Positions 33,366 to 42,164 of a DNA stretch of 64,000 nt are shown piece by piece (within the stretch, counting starts at the first letter, position 1; every line of letters starts with the position of its first letter). A program made the translations under genes and the position numbers. Source of the DNA: Tenacibaculum soleae (GTDB lineage: Bacteria; Bacteroidota; Bacteroidia; Flavobacteriales; Flavobacteriaceae); assembly GCF_001693415.1 (NCBI RefSeq), contig NZ_MAKX01000001.1:124300-188299 (forward strand). Direction: 5' to 3'. Below the pieces are notes generated by a model. That model saw only the letters and a list, made by a program, of their open reading frames with translations. It was not told the origin of the DNA and ran no database searches.

Positions 33366-35111
33366 CTACCCGATAATCATACCTGCAATTGTTGCTGACA
33401 TTAAAGAAGCAATTGTTCCTCCAATTAAAGCTTTCATTCCAAATTCTGATAGTGTTTTTCGTTGTCCAGGTGCTAATGAACCAATACCGCCAATTTGAAT
33501 ACCTATGGATGCAAAATTTGCAAAACCACATAACATATAAGTTGCCATAATTATCGATTTATTATAGGTTAAATGCGTTGCACTTGCTATGTTTTTAAGT
33601 TCTGCTAATTGAATATATCCTACAAATTCACTTGCTGCCAATTTAATTCCTAATAACTGCCCCATCAAAGCCATATCTTCACTTGCAACACCTATTAACC
33701 ACATTAACGGAGCAAAAATATAGCCTAAAATAAACTCTAATGACAAGCCTTTGTATGGTGTATTATTAGAAATAATTTCATTTAATGATGTGAAATTCCA
33801 TCCAAAATACTCAATACCATTAAAACCAGCAGCTCCTCCTAGTATACCATTAATCATTGCAATAAACGCTACAAAAACTAACAACATCGCCCCAACATTC
33901 ATTGCTAATTGCAAACCCTCTGTTGTTCCATTTGCAATAGCATCTAAAATATTGGCCCCTATCTTATCTGAAGAAACCTTTACATCTGTATTTACCTCTT
34001 CAGTTTGTGGGTATAATATTTTAGAAATTACAATTGCTCCTGGCGCTGCCATCACTGAGGCTGCCAATAAGTGCTTTGCATAAAACAATTTCATTATTTC
34101 ATCATCCCCTCCTAAAAAACCGATGTAAGCTGCTAGAACTGCTCCTGCAACTGTAGCCATTCCACCAATCATTACCAATAAAATTTCCGACTTATTCATT
34201 TTTTCTAAATACGCCTTAATCAGTAATGGGGCTTCTGTTTGTCCTAAAAAAATATTTCCTGCAACTGATAAACTTTCTGCTCCCGAAATTTTCAAAATTT
34301 TACTTAATGATAAAGCCATTACTTTTACTAACTTCTGTATCCATCCTAAATAAAACAACACTGAAGTTAATGCTGAGAAAAATATAATTGTTGGTAATAT
34401 TTGGAAAGCAAAAATAAACCCAAAGGTATCCATATCTGAAATCAAACCTTGAAATAAAAATTCACTTCCTGCTTGTGTAAAATCTAAAATCTTAACAAAT
34501 CCTTTTCCAATAAATTCGAAAATTGCTTGTACAAAAGGTACTTTTAAAACACCTATTGCAATGATTAATTGAAAAGCCAATCCTAATCCTACAGTTTTCC
34601 AGTCAATTCCTCTTCTATTAGCACTAAATAAAAAGGCAATAATTAATAACGAAAGCATTCCTAAAACACCACGCCATAAGCTCTGCATTGAAAACCCTTT
34701 ACTTGGCACAATTTGATTAACAGTTGTTTTTACGTCTTTAATTGGTTTAACAGGCACAACACTTTCTATATCTGAAGTAAATTTATACACTACATTTTTT
34801 TCTGATAATGTTAAAGTATTGTCCGTTAGTTCAACCACATTATAATAACGAACCGTATCTTTAGGTTGTTTATGGTTAAAAATCAGTAGGTTATTTTGAT
34901 ATATGTAGTTCCCTGCAGTTTGCAAACTATCTTTAGCTTGTAAAGAATAACTAAAGTTTCCTTTAGCCAAACTTAAAACGTCTGATGGGTTTATAACAAC
35001 TACCGAGTTACCATCAGTGGTAATCGATGAAAAATTCCACTTTTTTTCTATGCTTTGCCCATAAATTATCATGGATGCACAAAGCATTATGAAAGTAAAT
35101 AATTTCTTCAT
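33366..35111 (-). CDS. CNT family nucleoside transporter with an N-terminal secreted lipocalin-like domain
   Basis: A 581-residue protein. Residues 1-19 look like a signal peptide (MKKLFTFIMLCASMIIYGQ). Residues about 20-115 are a small beta-rich domain (KKWNFSSITTDGNSVVV, NYIYQNNLLIFNHK) resembling Lipocalin_4-type domains. From about residue 145 the NupC/CNT permease follows, with IFLGQTEAPLLIKAYL, LLVMIGGMATVAGAVLAAYI, and the C-terminal NFASIGIQIGGIGSLAPGQR. The permease couples nucleoside uptake to H+ or Na+. The extra periplasmic domain is uncommon for CNT proteins outside this phylum, and its role is unknown. Confidence 0.9.
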   Translation of the reverse strand: MKKLFTFIMLCASMIIYGQSIEKKWNFSSITTDGNSVVVINPSDVLSLAKGNFSYSLQAKDSLQTAGNYIYQNNLLIFNHKQPKDTVRYYNVVELTDNTLTLSEKNVVYKFTSDIESVVPVKPIKDVKTTVNQIVPSKGFSMQSLWRGVLGMLSLLIIAFLFSANRRGIDWKTVGLGLAFQLIIAIGVLKVPFVQAIFEFIGKGFVKILDFTQAGSEFLFQGLISDMDTFGFIFAFQILPTIIFFSALTSVLFYLGWIQKLVKVMALSLSKILKISGAESLSVAGNIFLGQTEAPLLIKAYLEKMNKSEILLVMIGGMATVAGAVLAAYIGFLGGDDEIMKLFYAKHLLAASVMAAPGAIVISKILYPQTEEVNTDVKVSSDKIGANILDAIANGTTEGLQLAMNVGAMLLVFVAFIAMINGILGGAAGFNGIEYFGWNFTSLNEIISNNTPYKGLSLEFILGYIFAPLMWLIGVASEDMALMGQLLGIKLAASEFVGYIQLAELKNIASATHLTYNKSIIMATYMLCGFANFASIGIQIGGIGSLAPGQRKTLSEFGMKALIGGTIASLMSATIAGMIIG

Positions 35112-35125
35112 TTTATTATATTTTA

Positions 35126-35734
35126 TTAAGATCGTTTGCTTATTTCATCACGAATTTCGGCTGCTAATTCGTAATCTTCATTAGCTACGGCTTCATTCAG
35201 TTTTTCATGTAACTCTTCTAACTGTAAATGGCTATAACCTTGAGTTTGGTCAAGCTCATCTTCTAAAGAAAATTCTATATCATCTGACTCTAAATCTTCT
35301 TCAATAATTAACTCTTCATCCATTTTCAAATAGATACCAGCTTTATCTAAAATATTTTCATACGTATAGATTGGTGCCTGAAAACGAACTGCTAAAGCAA
35401 TTGCATCCGAGGTACGAGTATCAATAACCTCTTCAATGCCTTCCCTTTCACAAATTAAACTAGAGAAAAAAACGCCATCAACCAATTTATGAATAATTAC
35501 CTGACTTACTTTTATTGAAAATTTATCTGAAAATGTTTTAAACAAATCGTGCGTAAGTGGTCTTGGCGGACGAATTTCTTTTTCTAAAGCAATTGCTATT
35601 GATTGTGCTTCAAAAGCTCCAATAATAATTGGGAGTGTTCTTGTACCCTCCATTTCACTTAACACTAATGCATAAGCGCCACTTTGAGTTTGGCTATACG
35701 AAATCCCCTTAATAGTTAGTTTAATTAAACTCAT
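35126..35734 (-). CDS. Bifunctional nuclease (DUF151) domain protein with C-terminal UVR motif
   Basis: A 202-residue protein. The BFN/DUF151 domain occupies about residues 1-135 (TLPIIIGAFEAQSIAIALEK, DGVFFSSLICE, RTSDAIALAVRFQAPIYTYE). The last 30 residues (LHEKLNEAVANEDYELAAEI) match the UvrB/UvrC-type UVR motif, a helical hairpin. DUF151 proteins have been described with RNase/DNase activity in plants; the bacterial role is unclear. It is immediately upstream of the nucleoside transporter (14 bp), so the two are probably co-transcribed. Confidence 0.88.
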   Translation of the reverse strand: MSLIKLTIKGISYSQTQSGAYALVLSEMEGTRTLPIIIGAFEAQSIAIALEKEIRPPRPLTHDLFKTFSDKFSIKVSQVIIHKLVDGVFFSSLICEREGIEEVIDTRTSDAIALAVRFQAPIYTYENILDKAGIYLKMDEELIIEEDLESDDIEFSLEDELDQTQGYSHLQLEELHEKLNEAVANEDYELAAEIRDEISKRS

Positions 35735-35752
35735 GTAATCATTATAAATAAC

Positions 35753-35800
35753 AAAAAGGCTGTCTAATTTTAGGCGCTACGCTTCAAATTTTAGACAGCC
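35753..35800 (-). terminator. Terminator after etfA
   Basis: GGCTGTCTAA / TTAGACAGCC 10-bp arms enclosing a 23-nt loop with its own short GCGTAGCGC segment. The minus-strand T-run is TTTTTGTT. It stands between etfA and the bifunctional nuclease gene. Confidence 0.8.
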
Positions 35801-35876
35801 ATTTTAAGTGGGCACAATTTACTAAAAATTATGAGTTGATCTCTAATTTAAAGAAAAAAGAAAATCCCCAATAATT

Positions 35877-36830
35877 TTATGCTTGTTTAAAAGCTTTTAA
35901 TTTTTCTATTAATTGAGGTACAACTTCAAAAGCATCACCTACAATACCATAGTCAGCTGCTTTAAAGAAAGGCGCCTCTGGATCAGTATTAATAACTACT
36001 TTTACTTTTGATGCGTTGATACCTGCTAAGTGCTGAATTGCACCTGAAATACCAATAGCAATATATAAGTTTGAAGCCACTGGTTTACCTGTTTGTCCCA
36101 CGTGTTCGTTATGTGGTCGCCAACCTAAATCAGATACTGGTTTAGAACAAGCTGTTGCAGCTCCTAAAACACCTGCCAACTCTTCAATCATTCCCCAGTT
36201 TTCAGGTCCTTTCATTCCTCTACCTGCTGAAACTACAATATCTGCATCTGCAATAGTAACTGTTCCACTAGCCTTATTAATACTTTCAGACTTTACGCCT
36301 AATTCTGGTAAAGTAGCTTCAAAGCTTTCAGTTGATCCAGCTACTGCATTTTCATGTGACCCGTATGAGTTTTTAGCTACACCAACCACCTTAACTTCTG
36401 TAGATATTTCAGTGTTATTAAATCCTTTATTAGAAAAAGCTTTTCTTTTTACAACAAATGGACTTGTACTACTTGGCAAAGCAACAACATTAGACGCATA
36501 ACCAGCTTCTAAACCTACTGCTACTAATGGAGCTACTGTAAAACCATCGATACTTGAATCAATGATTACTGTTTTAGCTGATTTTACTTCAGCTACTTGT
36601 TTTATTATTGAAGCGTATGCTTTTGCATTAAAAGATGTTAAATCATTTTTTACTTCTATTACGTTTTCAGCTCCAAAAGCATATAATTCAGAAGCATCTC
36701 CTCCGTTGATAGTTAACACCACCATATTGCTTCCTAATTGTTCTGCTACTTTTTTTCCGTATGAAACTACTTCAAAAGCAGTTTTTTTAAATTTTCCTTC
36801 CGATGCATCGGCAAAAACTAATACAGACAT
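35877..36830 (-). CDS. etfA: Electron transfer flavoprotein subunit alpha
   Basis: A 317-residue alpha subunit. The C-terminal FAD domain shows SAGRGMKGPENWGMIEELA, DLGWRPHNEHVGQTGK, LYIAIGISGAIQHLAG, and INTDPEAPFFKAADYGIVGD. ETF carries electrons from acyl-CoA and other dehydrogenases to the respiratory chain. It follows etfB by 71 bp on the same strand. Confidence 0.97.
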   Translation of the reverse strand: MSVLVFADASEGKFKKTAFEVVSYGKKVAEQLGSNMVVLTINGGDASELYAFGAENVIEVKNDLTSFNAKAYASIIKQVAEVKSAKTVIIDSSIDGFTVAPLVAVGLEAGYASNVVALPSSTSPFVVKRKAFSNKGFNNTEISTEVKVVGVAKNSYGSHENAVAGSTESFEATLPELGVKSESINKASGTVTIADADIVVSAGRGMKGPENWGMIEELAGVLGAATACSKPVSDLGWRPHNEHVGQTGKPVASNLYIAIGISGAIQHLAGINASKVKVVINTDPEAPFFKAADYGIVGDAFEVVPQLIEKLKAFKQA

Positions 36831-36901
36831 ATTTTTATGTTTTTTATATTATTATAAGAAAACTAATATCTCTCATAACAACGGGGTTTTAAATCTTACT
36901 T

Positions 36902-37642
36902 TTAAATTGCTTTTGCTTCGTTGTGTAATAAATCGATTAAAGCATCAACATTATCAACTAACTTAACAGCTCCTTTTTCATCAGGTTTCTCAAAATTCTG
37001 AGTTGATGTACTAGCAGCAACACCTGTTGGTTCAACTACCGCTAATGGTTTTTTACGAGCCATCATAATTCCACGCATATTTGGAATACGTAAATCTTTT
37101 TCTTCTACCATTCCTTTTTGTCCTGCAATTACCATTGGTAAAACTGAAGAAACTTTTTCTTCACCTCCATCAATTTCTCTATCTAGAGTTACATTTGTTC
37201 CATCAACCTCAACACTAACACAAGCATTCACGAAGTTAAAATCTACTAAAGAAGCTAACATCCCTGGTACCATTTGCCCATTGTAATCAGCTGACTCTTT
37301 TCCTGCAAGAACTAAATCATACCCTCCGTTTTTAACAACTTCAGCCAATTCTTTAGCTACCATAAAACCATCTGTAGGTTCTGCATTTACACGAATTGCA
37401 TCATCTGCTCCAATAGCTAGTGCTTTACGCAAGGTAGGTTCAGTTGAAGCACTTCCAACATTTACAACAGTTACACTAGCACCTTGCTTTTCTTTAAACC
37501 ACATAGCACGCGTTAAACTAAACTCATCATAAGGGTTTATAACATATTGAACTCCATTAGTATCAAACTTTGTATCATTATCGGTAAAGTTGATTTTCGA
37601 AGTAGTATCAGGTACATGACTGATACAAACTAATATTTTCAT
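36902..37642 (-). CDS. etfB: Electron transfer flavoprotein subunit beta
   Basis: A 246-residue beta subunit. It begins MKILVCISHVPDTTSKI and includes INPYDEFSLTRAMWFKEKQ, GKESADYNGQMVPGMLA and the DLRIPNMRGIMMARKKPL segment, the equivalent of the recognition loop and anchor. It forms the heterodimer with EtfA, the next gene. It is divergent from pdhB across 216 bp that carry promoters for both directions. Confidence 0.97.
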   Translation of the reverse strand: MKILVCISHVPDTTSKINFTDNDTKFDTNGVQYVINPYDEFSLTRAMWFKEKQGASVTVVNVGSASTEPTLRKALAIGADDAIRVNAEPTDGFMVAKELAEVVKNGGYDLVLAGKESADYNGQMVPGMLASLVDFNFVNACVSVEVDGTNVTLDREIDGGEEKVSSVLPMVIAGQKGMVEEKDLRIPNMRGIMMARKKPLAVVEPTGVAASTSTQNFEKPDEKGAVKLVDNVDALIDLLHNEAKAI

Positions 37643-37800
37643 ATATCGTTGTTTTTAAGAAACTTAATTTTTTGAGCTACGAAGTTACGTTTTTTTTTTA
37701 ATTTACTATGCATGCATAATAAATTTTTAATTTTCGTTCATAATTTAACAAGCAACCCCTTGTAAACACAACTAACAATTTGTTTAAGTTAAAAAACACT

Positions 37801-37827
37801 TTGCTAATTGTATTTTTATTATTTTTG
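37801..37827 (+). promoter_or_regulatory. Promoter of pdhB
   Basis: TTG at 37801-37803 and TATTTTTG at 37820-37827, a perfect TANNTTTG box. The 16-nt spacing is one base shorter than the usual 17-23. It is about 30 bp before the ATG. Confidence 0.5.
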
Positions 37828-37858
37828 CAATCTTGATAAACAACGACTATTATAACGT

Positions 37859-38842
37859 ATGAAAACAATACAATTTAGAGAAGCTATTTGTGAAGCCATG
37901 AGTGAAGAAATGCGTAGAGATGAAAGCATTTATTTAATGGGTGAAGAAGTAGCTGAATATAATGGAGCTTACAAAGCTTCAAAAGGGATGCTAGATGAGT
38001 TTGGTGAAAAAAGGGTTATTGATACACCTATTGCTGAATTAGGCTTTGGGGGTATTGCAGTTGGTTCTGCAATGAATGGAAATCGCCCTATTGTTGAATA
38101 TATGACATTTAACTTCTCTTTAGTTGGTATCGATCAAATAATCAATAACGCTGCAAAAATTCGTCAAATGAGTGGTGGTCAATTTAACTGCCCTATTGTT
38201 TTTCGTGGCCCTACAGCTTCTGCTGGCCAATTAGCAGCAACACACTCACAAGCTTTTGAAAGCTGGTTTGCTAATTGCCCTGGATTAAAAGTTATTGTTC
38301 CTTCAAATCCTTATGATGCAAAAGGATTATTAAAAGCAGCTATTCGTGATGATGATCCTGTAATTTTTATGGAATCTGAACAGATGTATGGTGACAAGAT
38401 GGAAGTTCCAGAAGGTGAATACATTATCCCTATCGGTGTTGCAGATATTAAAAGAACAGGTACCGATGTAACAGTAGTTTCTTTTGGTAAAATTATTAAA
38501 GAAGCTTATAAAGCTGCTGATGAATTAGCTAAAGAAGGAATTTCAATAGAAATAATTGACTTACGTACCGTACGTCCAATGGACCATAACGCTATATTAG
38601 AATCTGTAAAGAAAACAAACAGATTAGTAATTTTGGAAGAAGCATGGCCTTTTGGTAGTGTATCATCAGAAATTACTTTTAGAATACAAGATGAAGCATT
38701 TGATTACTTAGATGCCCCTATAAAAAGAATTACAACAGCTGACACTCCAGCACCATATTCACCAGTTTTACTAGAAGAATGGTTACCAAATGCAAATGAT
38801 GTTGTTAAAGCAGTAAAAGATGTTTTATACCTTACTAAATAA
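37859..38842 (+). CDS. pdhB: Pyruvate dehydrogenase E1 component, beta subunit
   Basis: A 327-residue transketolase-type beta subunit. It starts KTIQFREAICEAMSEEMRRD, with LMGEEVAEYNGAYKASKG, RVIDTPIAELGFGGIAVG, CPIVFRGPTASAGQLAATHS and the C-terminal transketolase domain RTVRPMDHNAILESVKKTNR. It pairs with an alpha subunit to decarboxylate pyruvate with thiamine diphosphate. The alpha subunit and E2 are not adjacent, as is common in Flavobacteriia. The 2-oxoacid could in principle be another, but the sequence is of the PDH type. Confidence 0.93.
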   Translation: MKTIQFREAICEAMSEEMRRDESIYLMGEEVAEYNGAYKASKGMLDEFGEKRVIDTPIAELGFGGIAVGSAMNGNRPIVEYMTFNFSLVGIDQIINNAAKIRQMSGGQFNCPIVFRGPTASAGQLAATHSQAFESWFANCPGLKVIVPSNPYDAKGLLKAAIRDDDPVIFMESEQMYGDKMEVPEGEYIIPIGVADIKRTGTDVTVVSFGKIIKEAYKAADELAKEGISIEIIDLRTVRPMDHNAILESVKKTNRLVILEEAWPFGSVSSEITFRIQDEAFDYLDAPIKRITTADTPAPYSPVLLEEWLPNANDVVKAVKDVLYLTK

Positions 38843-38864
38843 TAAGGAAACCAATAAAGAAACA

Positions 38865-38896
38865 AAAAACCTTTTGATAAATATCAAAAGGTTTTT
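38865..38896 (+). terminator. Terminator after pdhB
   Basis: AAAAACCTTTTGATA / TATCAAAAGGTTTTT 15-bp arms with a 2-nt centre, 22 bp past the stop codon. Confidence 0.88.
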
Positions 38897-38911
38897 GTAG
38901 TCATAAAAAAA

Positions 38912-41416
38912 ATGAAAAACACGCTATTACTATTATCACTACTCATTACCAGCACAATACACGCTCAACTAACCTTAAAAGGTAAAGTTGTTGATGAGTT
39001 TAACAACCCAATGCCATTTGTAAATGTTTTTTTAAAAAACACCACTCATGGAACCACTACTAATGACGATGGTACCTTTTTTTTAAAAACAAAAAAATAC
39101 AGAGGGACTTTAGAAATTTCATTTGTAGGCTTTCAAACACAAACATTAAAAGTTAGTCAAAAAACTAAATTTTTAAATATTGCTCTTAAAGAAGGCACCA
39201 ACGAATTAGAAGAGGTAATTATTGTTTCTAAACCAAAAAAAAGGTTAAAGAAAAAAGAAAATCCAGCCTATCGAATTTTAAAAGAAATTTGGAAAAGAAA
39301 GAGAAAAAATGGTCTCGATTTAGTAAATAATTATCAGTACAAAAAACATACAGCAATAGAAATAGGTTTAAATAACCTAGATACCGTCTTTTTAAAAAGA
39401 ATTTTTAAAAAAGAGTATAAAAAAACTATCGATAGAGTAAAATATGATAGTGACGGAATTAATTATTACATCCCTATTTATTTAAGCGAACAAATTGCAA
39501 ACATATACGGTGACAATAAAAACAATAATATCAGAGAAGATATTGAAGCTGAAAAAGCTGATGGTTTAGGCGCGCAGGGGTTTGTTTTTAACAGAATGTC
39601 CAATACTTTTCAAAATATAGATGTCTTTAAAAACAACATAACTTTATTAACAAAATCTTTTGTAAGTCCATTATCTACAGATGGATTTTCTACCTATGAT
39701 TATGTTCTTTATGATAGCATTGTTAAAAACAACAAAAAATTATATAATATATATTTCTTTCCCATCAGAGATGGTGACTTAGCTTTTCAGGGGAATTTTT
39801 GGGTAGCAGACAAAAATTTCTCTATTAAGAAACTAAAAATGAAAGTTCATAAAAGCATCAATTTAAACTTTGTAAGAGGACTATCCTTTGAAAAAGAGTT
39901 TGAGGTAAAGGATGACAGCATATACATACCTACTAAAAATGCATACGAAGGTGATTTTACTTTTATTGATAAAAACGAAAGCAACAGAGGTTTAACCATC
40001 AAAAAAACAACAACTTTTGATAATTATATTTTAGACAAACCGTTACCTACTAATTTTTATACAGAGAAGGTTGTTAAAATAAGACCTAATCAGTATCAGA
40101 AAGACACTTCTTATTGGAAAACAAAAGAAAACGAGGAAACTAACTTAACGTATAATTTAATTCAAGAAGTAAAAGAGAAAAAACAAATTAAAAACATTAC
40201 AGGTTTAATAAATACTGTTGCTAGCGGATTCGTAAACACAAGAATGGGATTGCAATTTGGACCTATATGGACCGCTTTTGCTAGTAATCAAGTAGAAGGG
40301 TTTAGAACAAAAATAGGATTTAGAACCTTTAAAACAAAAGATGACCGCTTACGTGTAGGAGGACATTTAGCATACGGATTTAAAGACAAAAAGATAAAAT
40401 ATGGTATACAAGGTCGCTACCTTTTATCATACAAACCAAGAATTTCTGTTGGACTAGCCTATCAAAAAGACATTGAACAATTAGGTAGTGTATTATTAAA
40501 CACAACAGAATTATTAGGAACGGCATTCGGTACAACAGCACTATTTTCAAGAGGAGACAACTTCTTTTTATCTGAAGTAGAAAAAATAGCCACAAATTTC
40601 GATTATCAAATCAAAAAAAACCTACACATAGGGTTTAATTTTTCACACTCAAAAATACAATCTGCCTCACCTAAAGATTTTTCAATGGATTATCTAGGTC
40701 AAAATGGTAATATCCAATCACAAATAACGGATGTAGCGTCTGATATTTATGTTTCGTATACCCCAGGTCGTTTTGTATATGGCTTAGGTGTTGACAGACG
40801 TTTTGGTCGAAACATATTCCCTTCCTTAGTTTTAAATTATCGAAAAGGTTACAAAGGTGTTTTTAACGGAACACATACTTATGATAAATTGCAATTTAAA
40901 TACAACCACCCAATCCTTTTAAGTAAACTTGGTGTTTTAGACGCAACTATCGAAGCTGGAAAAACATTTGGAACAGTACCAATTGCTTTATTAAGTGTAG
41001 TTCCCGCAAATCAAACATTCTCATTAGTAAAAGATACATTTGCTTTATTAAATTATTATGATTTTGTAACTGACAGCTATTTAGCAGGTCATTTTGAGCA
41101 TCATTTTAATGGATTTATTTTAAACAGAGTTCCATTAATAAAAAAACTAAAACTACGTAGTTTGGTTTCTTTTAGAGCTGCTTATGGAACTGTTTCTAAC
41201 AATAACTTAGCCATTAACAGATCAAACATAAACTATAATTCGCCAAACAAAGTGTACTATGAATACAGTGTTGGGCTTGAAAATATTGGTTATGGTAACT
41301 TGCGTTTTTTACGTATTGATGCTATTTGGAGAAGCAATTACACACCTCCTGCTGGTTCATTAATTACTCCTACACCAAAATTTGCAATTCGTATAGGAAT
41401 TAAACCTGGCTTATAA
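38912..41416 (+). CDS. DUF5686 outer-membrane protein with carboxypeptidase-like regulatory domain
   Basis: An 834-residue protein. A signal peptide (to about residue 19, IHAQ) is followed by a CarboxypepD_reg-like Ig domain (LKGKVVDEFNNPMPFVNVFL, GTTTNDDGTFFLKTK, ISFVGFQTQ). Next comes a DUF5686-type region beginning NPAYRILKEIWKRKRKNGLD and a C-terminal half of amphipathic strands with the look of a beta-barrel. In Bacteroidota these are abundant surface proteins of unknown function. It starts 16 bp after a strong terminator, so it has its own promoter or depends on read-through. Confidence 0.88.
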   Translation: MKNTLLLLSLLITSTIHAQLTLKGKVVDEFNNPMPFVNVFLKNTTHGTTTNDDGTFFLKTKKYRGTLEISFVGFQTQTLKVSQKTKFLNIALKEGTNELEEVIIVSKPKKRLKKKENPAYRILKEIWKRKRKNGLDLVNNYQYKKHTAIEIGLNNLDTVFLKRIFKKEYKKTIDRVKYDSDGINYYIPIYLSEQIANIYGDNKNNNIREDIEAEKADGLGAQGFVFNRMSNTFQNIDVFKNNITLLTKSFVSPLSTDGFSTYDYVLYDSIVKNNKKLYNIYFFPIRDGDLAFQGNFWVADKNFSIKKLKMKVHKSINLNFVRGLSFEKEFEVKDDSIYIPTKNAYEGDFTFIDKNESNRGLTIKKTTTFDNYILDKPLPTNFYTEKVVKIRPNQYQKDTSYWKTKENEETNLTYNLIQEVKEKKQIKNITGLINTVASGFVNTRMGLQFGPIWTAFASNQVEGFRTKIGFRTFKTKDDRLRVGGHLAYGFKDKKIKYGIQGRYLLSYKPRISVGLAYQKDIEQLGSVLLNTTELLGTAFGTTALFSRGDNFFLSEVEKIATNFDYQIKKNLHIGFNFSHSKIQSASPKDFSMDYLGQNGNIQSQITDVASDIYVSYTPGRFVYGLGVDRRFGRNIFPSLVLNYRKGYKGVFNGTHTYDKLQFKYNHPILLSKLGVLDATIEAGKTFGTVPIALLSVVPANQTFSLVKDTFALLNYYDFVTDSYLAGHFEHHFNGFILNRVPLIKKLKLRSLVSFRAAYGTVSNNNLAINRSNINYNSPNKVYYEYSVGLENIGYGNLRFLRIDAIWRSNYTPPAGSLITPTPKFAIRIGIKPGL

Positions 41417-41474
41417 TCATTGATTTAACCATAAAATAACAATCATTTTATAGCTAAAAACATTAATAAATCAC

Positions 41475-41482
41475 TATTTTTG
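41475..41482 (+). promoter_or_regulatory. -7 promoter element before ppa
   Basis: TATTTTTG followed by CAAA, an exact TANNTTTG match 37 bp before the ppa start. No TTG is seen at the expected upstream distance. Confidence 0.45.
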
Positions 41483-41518
41483 CAAACCGATTTTTAGAAA
41501 CGAAGAAAAGAAAAATAT

Positions 41519-42046
41519 ATGACTTCAAAAGAAAAAAAAACAGTAGATGTTTTAATTGAAATACCAAAAGGAAGTAGAAATAAATACGAATACGATTTTG
41601 ACTTAGGAAAAATTCGTTTTGACAGAATGCTATTTTCATCAATGATGTACCCTGGAGATTATGGTTTTATTCCTGAAACTTTGGCTCTAGACGGTGACCC
41701 ATTAGATGTATTAGTTTTAGGAGCTGAACCAACTTTTCCTATGTGTATTATGGAAGTAAAGCCAATCGGTGTTTTTCATATGGCAGATGAAAAAGGTCCA
41801 GATGAAAAAATAATTTGTGTCCCTACTACTGATCCTATTTGGAATAGCTACAATGATTTATCTGACTTAAATCCACACCGTATAAAAGAAATTACGCATT
41901 TTTTTCAAGTATATAAAGACTTAGAAAAAAAGAAAGTTGATATTGGAGATTGGGGTGATGCTAATGAAGCTTATGACATACTAGATAAATGCATCGAGCG
42001 ATACGAAAACAGCGAACACAAAACAAATGGAAACTTTACAATTTAA
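41519..42046 (+). CDS. ppa: Soluble inorganic pyrophosphatase (family I)
   Basis: A 175-residue family I enzyme hydrolysing pyrophosphate in the cytoplasm. The substrate and metal site is clear: EIPKGSRNKYEYD, MMYPGDYGFIPETLALDGDP with LDVLVLG (the DxDPxD pattern), and GWGDANEAYDILDKC near the C-terminus. It is followed by a strong terminator and then by the membrane pyrophosphatase gene. The cell thus has both a heat-losing and an energy-conserving pyrophosphatase side by side. Confidence 0.97.
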   Translation: MTSKEKKTVDVLIEIPKGSRNKYEYDFDLGKIRFDRMLFSSMMYPGDYGFIPETLALDGDPLDVLVLGAEPTFPMCIMEVKPIGVFHMADEKGPDEKIICVPTTDPIWNSYNDLSDLNPHRIKEITHFFQVYKDLEKKKVDIGDWGDANEAYDILDKCIERYENSEHKTNGNFTI

Positions 42047-42071
42047 ACTGTAAAATTCACTCATAATTTAT

Positions 42072-42105
42072 AAAAACCTCTCAGAACATTCTGAGAGGTT
42101 TTTTT
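42072..42105 (+). terminator. Terminator after ppa
   Basis: AAAAACCTCTCAG / CTGAGAGGTTTTT 13-bp arms with a 6-nt loop, then more T. Confidence 0.9.
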
Positions 42106-42164
42106 GTTTAGTTACTGATTTTCTTATATTTACATACACTTATTACTAATTTAACAACTAAAAC

